From NCBI GenBank assembly GCA_027919835.1, contig JANVFP010000054.1:1-64000 (forward strand): DNA of 64,000 bases. Reading direction: 5' to 3'. The stretch is from Lentinula raphanica. Lineage: Eukaryota > Basidiomycota > Agaricomycetes > Agaricales > Omphalotaceae. The position numbers and the translations under genes were made by a program. Under the pieces are notes generated by a model. That model was not told where the DNA came from and did no database searches. It saw nothing but the letters and a program-made list of their open reading frames with translations. Of this stretch, positions 42,537-52,679 are shown in pieces; positions within the stretch are counted from its first letter, which is position 1; each line of letters begins with the position of its first letter.

Positions 42537-44207
42537 ATGATGCGCTCCATAATCACCACTACTCTCGCTGTACTTCCTGCTGCTCTTGCAACGAGCTGGG
42601 ATGTGTCGGTTGGTCCGAACGGGCAGCTGATCTATTATCCAGAGTATGTCTTGGCCGAGGTTGGAGACACTGTCAACATGATTTTGTGAGTGCCCTCTTT
42701 GTTCGTCTGGGTAGTTTGGTTCTTATGTTTTGATCCAGTCACCCAAAGAACCATACTGTCACTCAGTAAGTATCAGCTGTGCTTGTACTGGATGACATGG
42801 AACACTGATGAACAATATCTGTCTAGGTCAAGCTTTGATGCAGTACGTTAAAGAAAGTTTTACAACGACATCTTCTTATTCTTTTCTTCACTCAGCCATG
42901 CGTCCCCCTCCCTGGAGGTGTCAGTTCTGGATTGTAAGTTCATCGTCTTCCCATCCGCTATATCCCAAATTGAACGTATCCATAGTCGACCTGTCGCTTC
43001 AGACAGTGATCCCGAACTACCAAACTTCGTGATCACCGTCAATGACACGAACCCTATCTGGATTCATTGTGAGCAGAAGGGACACTGCGGTGCTGGTCAG
43101 TATTTTTATCTCATACGAACTTCATTTCATTGATTCTCGATGATTTCTTGATAGGAATGGTATTCGCGATCAACCCTCCAGATGCATCTTCCAATCATTC
43201 CTTTGCCGCCTTTCAAGCTCTAGCTATCGAACTCAACGGAACTCAGACGTCTGCGCTCTCATCTGTCAGCACACCTCCCCCTCAATCATGGGCTACCGCT
43301 ACTGCCACAGTATCTGATGCTTCTTCTACGTGGGTGTCGACTTACACGAGTTACTCGGGAACTCCAGGTCTGTTCCCTTTTCCCTGTTTGATTGTATGAT
43401 CGGGCAACTTACAGATTTCTTGTACTTTAATCATACAGAGCCAACCTATGCTGCAGGTGGCCCAGTAACTCACAACATCACCGTCGGAATCAATGGACAA
43501 CTTGCATTTGGACCGTCGAACATCAGCGCCGCGATCGGAGACATCGTTGAGTTTACATTCCTCGCGAAGAACCATAGTGTCGTTCAATCCAGTTTCTCGT
43601 GAGTTCCCGCGGAACCATAGACTCGACCGTCTCTGACCCCTTCCCTTCCACAGTGACCCCTGCACTCCTCTCGCTGATGGATTCAACTTGGGATTGTGAG
43701 TTCTTCCCTCCCGACTCAAGTTCTATGCCCCAGTTCACGGTCTCATGAAACCTCTCAGCCACCCAGTCGATGCTAACACTACTGGACCTACCCTGTCCAT
43801 CACGATCAACAACGTAAGTTCGACCTTAACCAATTCCCTGGGCCTTTGACTGACATCTCTTTTTCTCTCTTTCTCTCTTTGCAACCCAACCCACACAGAC
43901 TACTCCAATCTGGGGATACTGCGCTCAGACCAACCCTGTCAGCCACTGCGGTTCCGGCATGGTCTTCTCCATCAACGCCGTCGAATCCGGTCCAAACAAC
44001 TTTGCTGCCTTCCTCGCTCTCGCAGAAGCGACTCTCACCAACTCGACCAGTGGCAAGGCGGCTTCTGGTGGAACCGCCTCGGCCAGCAGTCCTTCGTCTA
44101 GTTCTGGTTCGAACGGAGCTGTGTCTGCGATGAACGTCGGTGGTGGATTGGGGGTGGTGGTCGCTGTGCTGGTTATGGGTGCGACGGTTATGATTGGCAT
44201 GCTTTGA
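42537..44207 (+). CDS. Secreted double-cupredoxin protein, membrane- or GPI-anchored
   Basis: Ten exons (42537-42685, 42740-42766, 42827-42842, 42896-42933, 42986-43095, 43155-43367, 43439-43598, 43654-43695, 43759-43813, 43899-44207) give 372 residues. A signal peptide (MMRSIITTTLAVLPAALA) is followed by two plastocyanin/phytocyanin-like domains. Domain 1 runs WDVSVGPNGQLIYYPEYV, NHTVTQSSFDAPCVPL, then WIHCEQKGHCGAGM. Domain 2 runs HNITVGINGQLAFGPSNI, NHSVVQSSFSDPCTPL, then WGYCAQ, SHCGSGM. Both keep the type 1 copper ligands His, Cys, His, Met. A serine-rich stretch and a hydrophobic C-terminal segment (VGGGLGVVVAVLVMGATVMI) suggest a GPI anchor. Most fungal relatives have one domain, so this is a tandem domain duplication. 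It probably acts at the cell surface in copper or redox chemistry. Confidence 0.85.
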
Positions 44208-45159
44208 TGCTAGCCTGTTGAGCTCGGGAGCTGTAATGCGTCAACAGATGTGCCGACTCGACGGAAGTCATCTTTGAGGCTGGAGCACTCGAATACGAAC
44301 TTTTTAAATTATTTCTAGCTGTATCAACTTCGTTATAATGGGATTCTCGGATGTACCGGTTTCTGTCCCCAAGACGAAAGCTCTCAAGCGTCATTTGCCG
44401 TCGTCGAATGGACCGTTCCTGGACTCAGAATCGAGCTTATGAAAGCTCTTCAACGAAGAAATGTATGCTGGCTCGATGAAGGAAGGACTCGAAACTTCAA
44501 GAAAGATGATTTTGCTGTTCTTGGCCTCTCTTGGCACAAAATGCGAGTTGATGCGACGTCTGTCGAGCCTTGACAATGATAAGGACCCCGTGGACCCGCA
44601 GTGAAAGGCAGCAATGTTGAGCGCTGAGCAGTTGATTTTTGAGTACATCTTTAACACAAAAAAGTTGCAAGGTCCTTCGCCCTCTGGACTCCGTTACTAA
44701 CGTTCTGGAAGTTGCGTTTCCTCACTCCGGACTCTATGAAGTTTCATGGTCGTAGAATTGTTCATTCAACTCACCGAGTATCAGGTGGGCCGTGGCATCA
44801 GGTGGCATCTCAGCCCGGTTTCAGCCATAGCCTAGTATACCAAGGTATACCAGGGTATACCATAGCACACAATTATACGGCGGGATATCCGTAGGCCTTC
44901 GACATAATGATGATAATATGCATGACCGAGTCCCTACTCCAGTCGATTCCCGATCTGCCCATCTCCGAGATTTCAACCTTTTTACCTCTTTCAACGTTAT
45001 TCTAAGCCTCCTCGACCTTCTCCTTCCTGGCAGTAGTAAGTATGTACATAGTATGTACTTATCGGTTTGAGAGAAGGAGGGCCCTGCAGGCTGCGGGAAC
45101 GGATATTGGAAAATGATGCCATCAAAAATCGAATTGATCCGTATCAGACAGGGATTCGG
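44208..45159. other. Intergenic stretch
   Basis: About 950 bases. A tandem agtataccaaggtatacc repeat lies at about 44832-44862 and a gtatgtac repeat at about 45038-45058. No supported gene. Confidence 0.4.
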
Positions 45160-45168
45160 TATATAAAG
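45160..45168 (+). promoter_or_regulatory. TATA box of the secreted cysteine-containing protein gene
   Basis: TATATAAAG, about 130 bases upstream of the ATG at 45297, in a good position for a core promoter. Confidence 0.6.
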
Positions 45169-45296
45169 CGACGGAAAAATAATCTGTTTCTCTGAACGCC
45201 GGTCGTATTCCCCCCACCCATTCGTACTCGTCATCTTACCCCGACTCAGTCGTTGAGCGACTTCATCACACCCTCTCATACACACTCTCTACCACC

Positions 45297-46221
45297 ATGT
45301 TTGCCTTTTTGAATATCTTTCTCGCTTTCGCCCTTTTCGCTAGTTCTGGTTTTGCTGCTCCAGTCAAGATACGTCGCGCCAGTGAAAGCCATGAAATCCA
45401 GATGGTGAACAATTGTGGTTCCGGAACGGTGCGTTTAGTAGAATGCTTTTAGCTGGCTGAATGCTTGATCTGAACGACTGGTGATTTATCTAGATGACAT
45501 TAGTTCAGAATGGCAACGTTATATCTACTGGACCCTCGTATACCGCCCCGGGGGAAATCACGGCCATCGCGTGAGTATACGTCAAGTTTCTTCAATGGTA
45601 CTCGAGGATTCACCTTGCGTCGCGATCCAGATATCTCAATAGGAATGGTTGGTTCACCGGATCCTTTTTACATGTCCGTTATCAGGTTTTTGACCCACTT
45701 CTTTCATTCAGAAGAATGTCTTCTCAATGGAGAAAATTGTACCACTCTTGAATTGACTTTGAAGAACCCAACCACTCCCGGGGCAGGGTCAAGTGCGGAT
45801 GTGACGCTCATCTCACCGTGAGTTTAGAGTGTGTTCGACTCGTACAATATGTTATCTGAATCCTTTCAATGTTAGACATGCTTTCAACGTTGGTGTTGGT
45901 TTTAGGTGAGGACTTCTCGGTCCTATGTTGTCAACTGTCTGCTTAACTTTCGAATCCTTAGTTACTTTAATGGCTGCGATGGGCAGGGTCAAACTTGTAT
46001 GTGTCTATTCATCCTGTGTCCTCTCTGCTGCATCCTAATCTTTAATCCTTTTCGCTAGGTGGAACGGCATCCTGCACTAGTGCTTTCCGCACTCCGACTG
46101 ACTACTTTGCACAGACCCAATGTGAAACAAATAACGTGAGTGATCTCTTGTCGATATCGTCAGTTCTCCAAGCACTAACGGCCTCTGTCACAAGGTCGGC
46201 CTCAAGATCACTTTCTGTTGA
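45297..46221 (+). CDS. Small secreted cysteine-containing protein (glycopeptide-type)
   Basis: Eight exons (45297-45428, 45494-45570, 45631-45647, 45712-45817, 45876-45905, 45962-45996, 46059-46135, 46195-46221) give 166 residues. A signal peptide (MFAFLNIFLAFALFASSGFA) and a possible KR-type processing site (IRRA) lead into a mature domain. It reads VNNCGSGTMTLVQNG, EITAIAYLNR, NEECLLNGENCTTLELTL, PGAGSSADVTLISPHAFNV, FNGCDGQGQTC and KITFC at the end. This is the pattern of a thaumatin-like family of small secreted basidiomycete 'glycopeptide' proteins with a conserved C-terminal cysteine. Exon 3 is only 17 nt; leaving it out breaks both the frame and the AIAYL motif. Extracellular; role unknown, with cell-wall or host-interface functions proposed for relatives. 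Confidence 0.82.
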
Positions 46222-46924
46222 GTGCAGAGAGCACATACGATTTGGGCTTTCTTTTGGTCTCTTCGGGTCGTTTGGGTTGTGGGCTTCTTCATGTACACTA
46301 ATAGCTAAGATGCGAATCTCAAGACTATTCGGTGTGAAATATCCGCGCTATCTTGCTTACTGAGGATTCCTCTTCCAGAAACCTGAGAGGCTTTGAGGAG
46401 GGGGGATGGCAATGACAGGCACCCTATAGCTTCATATCCAAGGAAATTCGGGGATACGCGAAGGTCAATCAAGACTTGAAGAGACTTGAAGCTACTTGAA
46501 GACGCAGCTCCCCGATAAGAACTCCATTTAGAAGTGTAGGCAGTGCAGGTCGCAATGATGCTCATTGCTGTTGTCCCTAACTTCGCTCTGCGCTGGCCGC
46601 CGCCTGAAGAAAAAGAGCGGGAATTGTTGTCATGTTGGCACAGAGGCAACCACGCACCGCGTTATCTTCGAGTCTTCGACCGTCGACGATGCTATTAGTA
46701 TCAGGACATCTGGGTAAGCCGCAACGGTTTTCCAACTATTTCTATCATTTCCAGTCATCCACTGACCAGGATTCCAAATTGAGCTCAATGATACGGATCA
46801 CCGTATGTATTGGAGGCTATACCTGACCTCAAGCAAGTCACCTTCATCAGCCTACAACATCATGCATCAGCCCCCATCAGCCTTCGTCGATAAGAAGCGA
46901 GCGAGTCCCCCTGCGGGCTCCTAT
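46222..46924. other. Intergenic stretch
   Basis: About 700 bases with overlapping ORFs on both strands but no conserved features. Confidence 0.4.
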
Positions 46925-46961
46925 GGAAGATTGAATTACAAGCGCGAATTTTTCGACAGCA
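46925..46961 (+). promoter_or_regulatory. Upstream element shared with the third paralogue
   Basis: ggaagattgaatt-acaagcgcgaatt followed by ttcgac is nearly identical to 51191-51224. Both copies lie 0.35-0.55 kb upstream of members of the secreted paralogue family. It is either a conserved promoter element or part of the duplicated block. Confidence 0.5.
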
Positions 46962-47271
46962 GAGATCCTGGACCTTGCTTGACTCGGAGAAGCTCGGGGG
47001 CTCACCGGAAAACGCCTTTCCCAGTAACATATAAAGCAAGGCTCAGAAACGCTCCTTTCCTCCCCCCTTCATCTCAGCTGGTCTCTTTCAACGTCCTTTA
47101 TATTTCAACCGACAACCATTTCCCCGCTGGTCGTGGAAACTTGTCTCCTTTTCTTGTTCAAACTTCTGCTACTTCAACCCTGTTCCATTCGCGACAACAA
47201 CTGTGTTCGCCGATTTGGTCACTGTTCTCGCCGCTCACAGCTCACTGTCGACAAGTTTTCTTTTTGCACCT

Positions 47272-47329
47272 GTAAGGCGATCAACCATAGAGAACGTATA
47301 CGTCTTTACTCATTGCTTGAGTTATACAG
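47272..47329 (+). other. 5' UTR intron of paralogue 1
   Basis: GTAAGG to TTATACAG, 58 nt, flanked by gcacct and gcatccctgg. Paralogue 2 has a 58-nt intron with the same flanks (gcacct, gtattcctgg) at 50371-50428. A second 5' UTR intron follows (GTAAGTTGAATG to GCACAG before CCGA, ending near 47453) and is also present in the other two paralogues. Confidence 0.6.
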
Positions 47330-47465
47330 GCATCCCTGGTATTCCTTCAAATTGTCTCGCTCGTTCACGATTGTTCTCAACTTTTCACCGATGTAAGTTG
47401 AATGAGTTGTGATCGCTCCATGTTCGTGTTCTTAAAAGCCGCACAGCCGAATCTTGTCGCATCCC

Positions 47466-48374
47466 ATGTTCAATATGCGCTGTATCCCCTTCCTGCTTCT
47501 AGGACTAATTTCCGCTACATATGCAATTCCTACGCCTCTTCCGCCGGTAAGCACCTAGAACAATCGGCTAATACAACACTGAAAAGTATAATTCAAGGCT
47601 GGGTCTCAACGTCTTCAACATCGCTACCCTAGTGGGCCGCTGTTCCAATTACAGTCAACTAACCGATTAGTTGAATATGAACACTGGGGACCAGATGACG
47701 AGATAGATATCGAAAGCTGGATGGATTCTGATGATGCGCCCTTGTACCAAGACGCGCAACATTGGGCCGCGGAGTTCATTGAGCAAAGGTTATTCAGAGA
47801 GGCTCTGGGTGTCCGAGCCGGGTTGAACGGACACCAGTTTCTACTCAGTCATCCACGCCGTCTGAAATTTAGAATTCGCACTCAGGACCTGTATGTGATC
47901 GCCGTGAGGGGGTTTGTGATGTCTCAATCACCTGCCGATATTTCTGCCCATCATGATCTCGCGGTGAAACGTAGTCTTCTATTCAAGCGGAAGACTGGGA
48001 ACGAAGAATGCATCGTGGAGGTAGACTTTGGTGACAATTTCGCCGTCGCACATTTCAAGCCTTCTGACCCGGACAGTAATCATAACCCTTACTGGGACCC
48101 AAAAATCATCATTCCCTTGAACGACAGAGATAGGGAATTGTTCAAGAAATGTGATGATTTGGTCAGTGGTCGTTCCCAATCGACCACTCCTGACCACGAT
48201 CCCCATTCTCACAATTCTCCCGTTACCCCGACTCACAGCTCTCCCCCTCAGGGCCACGATGATTTCCCTCCCCATGATGATCGCAATCCTCCCTCTACCC
48301 CTCCGAGCCACAACAATCCCCCGGCTCGTCATGCTTATCCCAACCAATCCCCTCCTCCTCCATACGAACCCTAG
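47466..48374 (+). CDS. Secreted protein, unnamed three-member family, paralogue 1
   Basis: Exons 47466-47546 and 47598-48374 give 285 residues; the single intron (51 nt, phase 0) follows the signal peptide. The signal peptide is MFNMRCIPFLLLGLISATYA, with mature start IPTPLPP. An acidic stretch (DDEIDIESWMDSDDAP) leads to the family domain. It runs WAAEFIEQRLFREALGV, HPRRLKFRIRTQDLYVIAV, CIVEVDFGDNFAVAHFKP, and IIIPLNDRDRELFKKCDDLV. A histidine/proline-rich tail of about 80 residues ends PPPPYEP, close to a PPxY motif. I do not recognise the family. No catalytic pattern is obvious; the fold looks alpha/beta, with a beta-rich middle. Its 5' region is shared with paralogues 2 and 3. Confidence 0.75.
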
Positions 48375-48849
48375 AAGTCCTAATCTCCTCTTCATAGTCA
48401 CGGTCTTCACCTCATAGGTCTCTCCGTCTCGTATCTGGATAGCGTATATCAGGTTCACCTCATTGAATTGTATACTTTATCCCCTCATACATGAATGTTA
48501 TGAATCTTGACTTTATCCATTCCCTCAAACAGCCTCAGGCTTATCGTGTCCGTTTCCTCCATCACTGTGAATGGCCTGTGCTAGCACAGTGTGTGACCTC
48601 AACGTCGTTTTAGCACGCAGTGAGTGATATAACACAAGTCATTGAAGTACTGGACTCGGAAAAGGTGAGGACGAGATCTGGTTGAAGAGCTGCCATCAAG
48701 CCTGTCTCAGTATTTCGTAGGCTAGCTTTTCAAGGACATCCACTCAGCACTGCACTGTACGCGAATGTTCCTGTACGATACTTGAGGCCTGAGGTATGAG
48801 CTGGCATATGTTTCGAGCTTCCGTGGCTGCTTGTACATGTGGCCAACTT
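48375..48849. other. Intergenic stretch
   Basis: About 475 bases between paralogue 1 and the GGPP synthase relic. Nothing else seen. Confidence 0.4.
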
Positions 48850-49075
48850 TCCGTGTAAGAACTTCTCTAATAGACGACAGAGAAGGCCTCGGATTTCTTC
48901 TTCGATCAGGTCTTCGACGGACCCTTTGTGAAGCCTATAATAGACTCCTCAAGTATTCAATCGAAATTTGAGCTGTACACGTTGAACAGGGTACAGCCCT
49001 CCGGGCTTTGTACGGCGGTTCATCAGGTCGTCTCGGAGCTGAGAGTGATAGACACCAATGAGATTGATAGTAGTA
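48850..49075 (-). pseudogene. Relic of a GGPP synthase gene
   Basis: On the minus strand this aligns by eye with the exon/intron/exon stretch 52920-53150 of the synthase gene. It matches the block encoding [18 protein letters not shown], the following intron start, and the ACAAAGGCTTC / GAAGACCT block. The reading frame is destroyed by indels (TTTCAAATC replaced by a shorter sequence, stop codons). It sits behind paralogue 1 exactly as the working gene sits behind paralogue 3. Confidence 0.7.
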
Positions 49076-49417
49076 TTAGTACATAGGAAGTTCATACAGA
49101 ATTCATATAGGCAACGAACATGCAGAGTCTGCGTCTGAAAGTCAAGGTTCGTGGTGTATAAACGATAATAATATACAAGAGAACGCTACCGGAATGAGGC
49201 TTCGAACGTGAGATACGCGATCCAGAGCAATAGCTTCACCCTGGTCCCTAAGAGAGACGGAAGCCCGAGAAAGGGTAATCCAGGGAGAGGAAGCGGTGCG
49301 GTTCAGAATATACGGAGAAGTCCAAGGAGGCGAAGATCGGAAAAGGGAGCTGAGGAAGGGGAGGTCCAAGTAAGGGAAACCTGGTACTAGGCAACATGGG
49401 GATGGGGACAACCAGAC

Positions 49418-50214
49418 TTATTCGTCGACCAACTCATCACATTGCTGTAAGAGTCGTCTATCTGATCCGCCCAGCTCAATTACGAGGTGGAAGTCACGAG
49501 ATGGGTCGTTTGGATGGGGTTTGAACTGTACGACCACGAACTCGTCATTGAAGTCTAGCTCCACCACGCACGGAGTCGTTGCCTTGTGTACAAACTGAGG
49601 CTCCGCTTCATGACCGACCAGACTGTGAAGATCGAATGAATTATGCACCACATACGCCCTATACACGACCGCCACCGGAATGTCACTAGTCACGATCTGG
49701 AATCGCAGACGTCGAATGTGATCGTAGTAGACCTGGTCGCCAGAGGGCGATAGCTGGGCATTCATTCCCAAAATTTCTCCAAATATCCTGTGTTCGATGA
49801 ACTGTCGAGACCACTCCCCGATTTCTTCTTTCAGTTTCTGGTGTGCCGGTGGTGTCGAACGAAACATCGACAAAATACGTGATCGCCGAGTCGGTTCACA
49901 TTTTGAACGGAACATTCGAGTTGCGGCTTGGTCTATCGATTTCATGTACCCATATTCTACAATCATAGGGACTTGATATAAACTTGGGGTGCCGCTACCG
50001 GGACTGCCGCTATAATAGGAGGGCGGCATTGAAGCTACAGCGTCGTCATATGAGGGAGGTGGGTGGCGGTAGGGGGGAGGTTCAGAGTCAGCCTTGAATG
50101 ATGTGAGGGTAAGGTATGTCCTCGTCTCAGGTGCTAGGAACATACCGGAAGCGGTGGAGGAATTGCATATGTAGCGGACACTAGTCCTAGAAGCACAAAC
50201 ATAATCCAACGCAT
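49418..50214 (-). CDS. Secreted protein, unnamed three-member family, paralogue 2
   Basis: Exons 50214-50146 and 50092-49418 give 247 residues with a phase-0 intron (53 nt) in the family position. The signal peptide MRWIMFVLLGLVSATYA and mature start IPPPLP match paralogue 1. The middle differs: a proline/tyrosine-rich stretch (PPPYRHPPPSYDDAVASMPPSYY) replaces the acidic one and lies before the domain, where paralogue 1 has its P-rich stretch after it. The domain follows: WSRQFIEHRIFGEILGM, IRRLRFQIVTSDIPVAVVYRA, CVVELDFNDEFVVVQFKP and HLVIELGGSDRRLLQQCDEL. It is transcribed toward paralogue 1. The 5' UTR intron (50371-50428) matches that of paralogue 1. Confidence 0.75.
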
Positions 50215-50370
50215 GTTGATGGGTGCTGATGTAGAAGAACTGGCTATGCGGGATTTTCAGGACATCAAAATGAGGCGAAACTGAGTCATTCGAACTTACA
50301 GCGATAGATTATAGAAGTGAGTCGAGGATTGATGATCGTAAACAAGCAAGACAATGAAAACCAGGAATAC

Positions 50371-50428
50371 CTATGAAGGTTTGGGAATCAGTAAAGACGT
50401 GTGTGTTTTCTGTGATTGACCGTCTTAC
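50371..50428 (-). other. 5' UTR intron of paralogue 2
   Basis: 58 nt, GTAAGA to TTCATAG on the minus strand, with flanks like those of the paralogue 1 intron. Exon words on both sides (tcatctcagctggtctcttt, ccgctgg, cgtggaa) are also shared, so the whole leader was duplicated. Confidence 0.6.
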
Positions 50429-50639
50429 AGGTGCAGAGATGAAAATTGAGTCAACAGTGGTCCGGAGCAACGAAACAGTCGGTGTCAGAAATGGACAGTT
50501 CGAAGAAGGAGAGCAAAACAAGAGTGATTCCACGGCCAGCGGGAAGTTGAAAGAGACCAGCTGAGATGATCAAGGAGCAAGGAGTAGGCTGGACTCTGAC
50601 CCTCCACGTCGTCTTATATGCCTCAAGTCCGAAAGACCA

Positions 50640-51190
50640 GTTACGGATAGCCTCAGATAGCTTTTTTGTTCTCCCAGGATCATTGAAAATTTTGCTCTTG
50701 TACTAATTCAATCTTCCGTAGGAGCCCGTAGGCAGACCCGGTGACGAATCACCCGTAGGACTCGTCACCCAAATTCTGCATCTGGTGAAGAAAAAATCAA
50801 GTTACTGCCTCTTGCTGGTTGCCTGCATAGGCTTGGACGTACAAAGAGCATTAGAGTAGACGATAGAGTCGAGGAACACAGGTACATAGATGCTTGCCTG
50901 CAAAACTTTTCCAGGTGCCGCGCAGAGGCAGGCAGAGGCCTGCAGAGGTTCGCAGAGACGGTCGCCGAAAGTCAGGGGTATCGTTGACATCAAAACGCAG
51001 GGCGTAAATGATGATAAATGAGCACCCGATTTTTTGTAGATTTCTTGATTCCCTAGTCAGTAGTGGCCACACTGTGCAATGGACGGTGTAGCGCTTCAGA
51101 ATTGTCTACCATGCACGTAATCATATATGTATTCCAGACGATACCTCATGCAAGTGTTTCCGATTGAGAGGATTTGAGGGGCCGGGCTAC
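50640..51190. other. Intergenic stretch
   Basis: About 550 bases between divergent leaders of paralogues 2 and 3. Short gcagaggcaggcagaggcctgcagagg repeats at about 50925-50952. No supported gene. Confidence 0.4.
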
Positions 51191-51224
51191 GGGAGATTGA
51201 ATGCAAGCGCGAATTTCGACTCAG
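51191..51224 (+). promoter_or_regulatory. Upstream element shared with paralogue 1
   Basis: Second copy of the element at 46925-46961. It lies about 340 bases upstream of the paralogue 3 ATG. The word actggtctctttcaac (about 51348) is also shared with the leaders of the other two paralogues. Confidence 0.5.
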
Positions 51225-51536
51225 GACCTCTCAGGACTCAACTTGAAACGGCAGACGGCCGAATCCCTGATTTGAGGGAATAAAGACCTCATAGACTCGG
51301 TAAGTAGCAGCCTGAAACCGTCTGAAACACACCTTGCTCTTTATTTTCACTGGTCTCTTTCAACCTTCGATAACCTCTCGCATTGGAGCTGCGATCCCCA
51401 TTGTCGCTGGCTCAGTGCCCCCAACCGTATAGATTTGATCTGCATTCAATGTAAGTCCAGCGATCCCATCTCGTTCCGATTCATGTTCTCAACATACCAT
51501 ACAGCCGATTCATCTGTTTCGACATCCATCTGAATT

Positions 51537-52193
51537 ATGCATTGTATCCAAGCATTCGTGCTGTTGGGAGTTTTCGTCGCTACACTTCCTCCACTATCTC
51601 GGGTATGCTCCTAGCACAGTTGACCTAACTTTCACTCACAGCTGTGATTCGAGGCTGACCAACAACTTGCTACTAACACTCATACCGTTATATATGAATA
51701 TTTTCCGACATTCGATCCGAAACGGCCAACATCTGATTGGGACTCTGACGACAACAAGGAGTTGAGTACTGAAGCACACAAATGGTCCAAGGAGTTCATT
51801 GAGGAAAGGGTGTTCAAACAGGCTCTGGGACTCACTGCCAAGCTATATGAACACCCTGAGGGGGGACCCGTATACAACACACTCCGGGATCACCCACGAT
51901 ATTTTCGGTTCCGGATTTGGGAGCCTCGAGATATGTCTCTGGTCGTCATTCATGGAGGGCGTGAAATGCCAGCACTCACCCCTGCCAATCTACCAATAGA
52001 GCAGCACTTCCTATCGAAGACAAGTTTGCGTTCCCTGGTGAGCGTGTACGTGGGTGACAAGTGGGCTCTCCTAGTCTTCCACGGTCGAACAATCTACCCT
52101 AGTGACAACCCGACACTTGTGATCCCGCTGAACGACAAGGATAGAGATCTCTTGAAGAGATGTGATGATTATATCAAAAGCTGCAAGCGCTAG
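51537..52193 (+). CDS. Secreted protein, unnamed three-member family, paralogue 3
   Basis: Exons 51537-51602 and 51654-52193 give 201 residues, with the phase-0 intron (51 nt) in the family position. A shorter signal peptide (MHCIQAFVLLGVFVATLPP) is followed by YEYFPTFDP and an acidic stretch (DWDSDDNKE). The domain follows: WSKEFIEERVFKQALGL, HPRYFRFRIWEPRDMSLVVI, SVYVGDKWALLVFHG and LVIPLNDKDRDLLKRCDDYI. The gene ends just after the domain, so the proline-rich extension of the other members is absent and this is the minimal form. It is followed tail-to-tail by the GGPP synthase gene. Confidence 0.75.
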
Positions 52194-52679
52194 AGATCCT
52201 CTCCCCACAAATCCTAGGCTTCCTCTCCTTGGATTCCCCTCCGGACGCACCGCGTTTCTCGAACCCCTGTTCCCGAGACTCCCGTTCGCCACTCCCTTCA
52301 TAGCACTCGTATGTCCTGCTTTTCTTCTTGAAGAGCGAATCGAAGGCTTTTCTAGTTCGTGTATGACATTAGTTCTGCCCCATGATGTTATTTGGTATAT
52401 TCACACTTTCGTTTATATGTTCAAACATCGAAATTTGAAAACCTCAATCTTTCATACTGTAGGCTGTGATTCTGGGCGTTACAGAATCTCTAGTGGTGGC
52501 ACATAAGCGGTATGAAATGTCCTGAGTCTCGATGACCAAGAAAAGGTAAAACCTTGAGGAAGTGCGACAAGTCTCAATAAACCTGGAAACCTATGAGCAG
52601 CCGGAAGCCCAGTGACATTCGAGTACGCACAATATGAAATAGATCCATTTTTTACCTTCGAATCTTCCGACAATTACTA

